A DNA stretch of 6,167 nucleotides, taken from Clostridiaceae bacterium (GTDB lineage: Bacteria > Bacillota > Clostridia > Oscillospirales > Acutalibacteraceae). The stretch covers positions 1 to 6,167 of the forward strand of contig CAJGDU010000076.1 in assembly GCA_904502175.1 (NCBI GenBank), given 5' to 3'. This document shows, piece after piece, positions 5,304-6,167 of the stretch (positions within the stretch are counted from its first letter, which is position 1; each line of letters begins with the position of its first letter). The notes under the pieces were generated by a model. It saw only the letters and a list, made by a program, of their open reading frames with translations. It had not been told where the DNA came from and ran no database searches. The position numbers were made by a program, and so were the translations under genes.

Positions 5304-6167
5304 TTATTCGCGGATCTCGCCATCGCCGCGGATGACGTATTTCCAGGTGGTGAGCTCTTCGAGGCCCATGGGACCGCGGGCGTGGAGCTTCTGGGTGGAG
5401 ATGCCCATCTCGCAGCCGAGGCCGAATTCGCCGCCGTCGGTGAAGCGGGTGGACACGTTCACATAGACCGCCGCGCTGTCGACGCGCTTGACGAAGAGGT
5501 CGGCGTTCCGCTCGGAACAGGTGACGATGGCTTCGCTGTGCCCGGTGGAGTGTTCGGCGATGTGCCGGATGGCCTCTTCCAGGCTGTCGACGACTTTGAC
5601 GGACAGGATGTAGTCGTTATACTCCGTGTCGAAGTCCATGGGGCCCGCCGGCGTGCCGGGGATGATGGCGGCCGCCTTCGGGTCGAGGCGCAGCTCCACG
5701 GGGACCAGCCCCTCTTTCTCCCGCAGGTCGACGAGACGGGTCCTGATCATGGGGAGAAACTCCTCCGCCACGTCTTTATGGACCAGCAGGACCTCTTCCG
5801 CGTTGCAGACGGAGGGGCGCTGGGTCTTGGCGTTGTTGACGATGTTCACGGCCTTCGGCAGGTCGGCGCAGTTGTCCACGTAGACGTGGCAGATGCCGCT
5901 GCCGGTCTGGATGCAGGGGACCTTGGCGTTTTCGGTGATGCGCCGGATGAGGCCCGCTCCGCCGCGCGGGATGAGCAGGTCCACAAGGCCCACGGCCGTC
6001 ATGAGTTCGTTGGCGCTGTCGTGGGTGAGGTCGGAGACGAGGCCCACGGCGTCCGTGCTGATGCCGCACTTCTGCAGGGCGTCCTTCATGGCCTCCACGA
6101 CCGCGAAGGAGGAGCGGTAGCTCTCCTTGCCGCCCCGGAGGACGCAGGCGTTGCCGCTCTTGAAGGC
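5304..6167 (-). CDS. proA: Glutamate-5-semialdehyde dehydrogenase (gamma-glutamyl phosphate reductase), N-terminus cut by window edge
   Basis: The reading frame runs from the window edge to the TAA at 5306-5304 and gives the C-terminal 287 residues of a family of about 415, so roughly 130 N-terminal residues are missing. ProA reduces gamma-glutamyl phosphate with NADPH to glutamate-5-semialdehyde in the cytoplasm. Visible family features, numbered from the window edge, are KSGNACVLRGGKE (3-15) of the nucleotide-binding domain, IPRGGAGLI (66-74), GICHVYVDNCADL and the catalytic thiol in RPSVCNAEEVL (Cys121, codon 5807-5805). The typical C-terminal ARGPMGLEELTTWKYVIRGDG is also present. There is no in-window start: a GTG at 6098 and an ATG at 6089 are internal codons. 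The usual partner proB (glutamate kinase) is expected just beyond the right edge. The order proA-proC with an 11-nt gap matches many Bacillota proline operons. Confidence 0.97.
   Translation of the reverse strand, partial: AFKSGNACVLRGGKESYRSSFAVVEAMKDALQKCGISTDAVGLVSDLTHDSANELMTAVGLVDLLIPRGGAGLIRRITENAKVPCIQTGSGICHVYVDNCADLPKAVNIVNNAKTQRPSVCNAEEVLLVHKDVAEEFLPMIRTRLVDLREKEGLVPVELRLDPKAAAIIPGTPAGPMDFDTEYNDYILSVKVVDSLEEAIRHIAEHSTGHSEAIVTCSERNADLFVKRVDSAAVYVNVSTRFTDGGEFGLGCEMGISTQKLHARGPMGLEELTTWKYVIRGDGEIRE

Overview
The window carries seven protein-coding genes, all on the minus strand, plus two clear Rho-independent terminators and two candidate promoters. I see no RNA gene, mobile element or CRISPR array. 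The DNA is GC-rich, with G/C-ending codons, AGGAGG-type ribosome binding sites and tight gene packing. One product has a DUF348/G5/3D architecture typical of Gram-positive cell-wall proteins. Together these suggest a high-GC member of the Clostridia/Bacillota, possibly a gut lineage. The taxonomic call is inference from gene content, not a database match.

Reading in the direction of transcription (right to left): (1) The 3' two thirds of proA (6167 to 5304) and complete proC (5292 to 4483) form a proline-biosynthesis operon with an 11-nt gap, closed by a strong terminator at 4465-4433. proB probably lies beyond the window edge. (2) A 262-nt intergenic region follows. It holds that terminator, a group of small inverted repeats and a near-consensus sigma-A-type promoter (TTGACT, 17 nt, TACAAT). 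(3) The promoter drives a monocistronic gene (4220 to 2994) for a membrane-anchored YabE-like cell-wall enzyme with three DUF348 repeats, a G5 domain and a 3D domain. It ends at a second terminator (2967-2939). (4) A four-gene set follows with 14, 21 and 20-nt gaps and no visible internal terminator. It encodes a membrane J-domain protein with a Gln/Tyr-rich low-complexity linker, a two-helix membrane protein with a four-cysteine zinc ribbon, UDP-galactopyranose mutase (glf) and a family 2 glycosyltransferase cut by the window start.

The proline genes are housekeeping. The 3D protein probably remodels peptidoglycan. Glf converts UDP-galactopyranose to UDP-galactofuranose, and the adjacent glycosyltransferase could use this or another sugar nucleotide to build a surface glycan. 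The least explained part is the pair of membrane proteins, a J-domain co-chaperone-like protein and a zinc-ribbon protein, that lead the glycan operon. This is the best candidate for an undescribed functional unit, but the sequence gives only architecture and co-orientation, not a mechanism.
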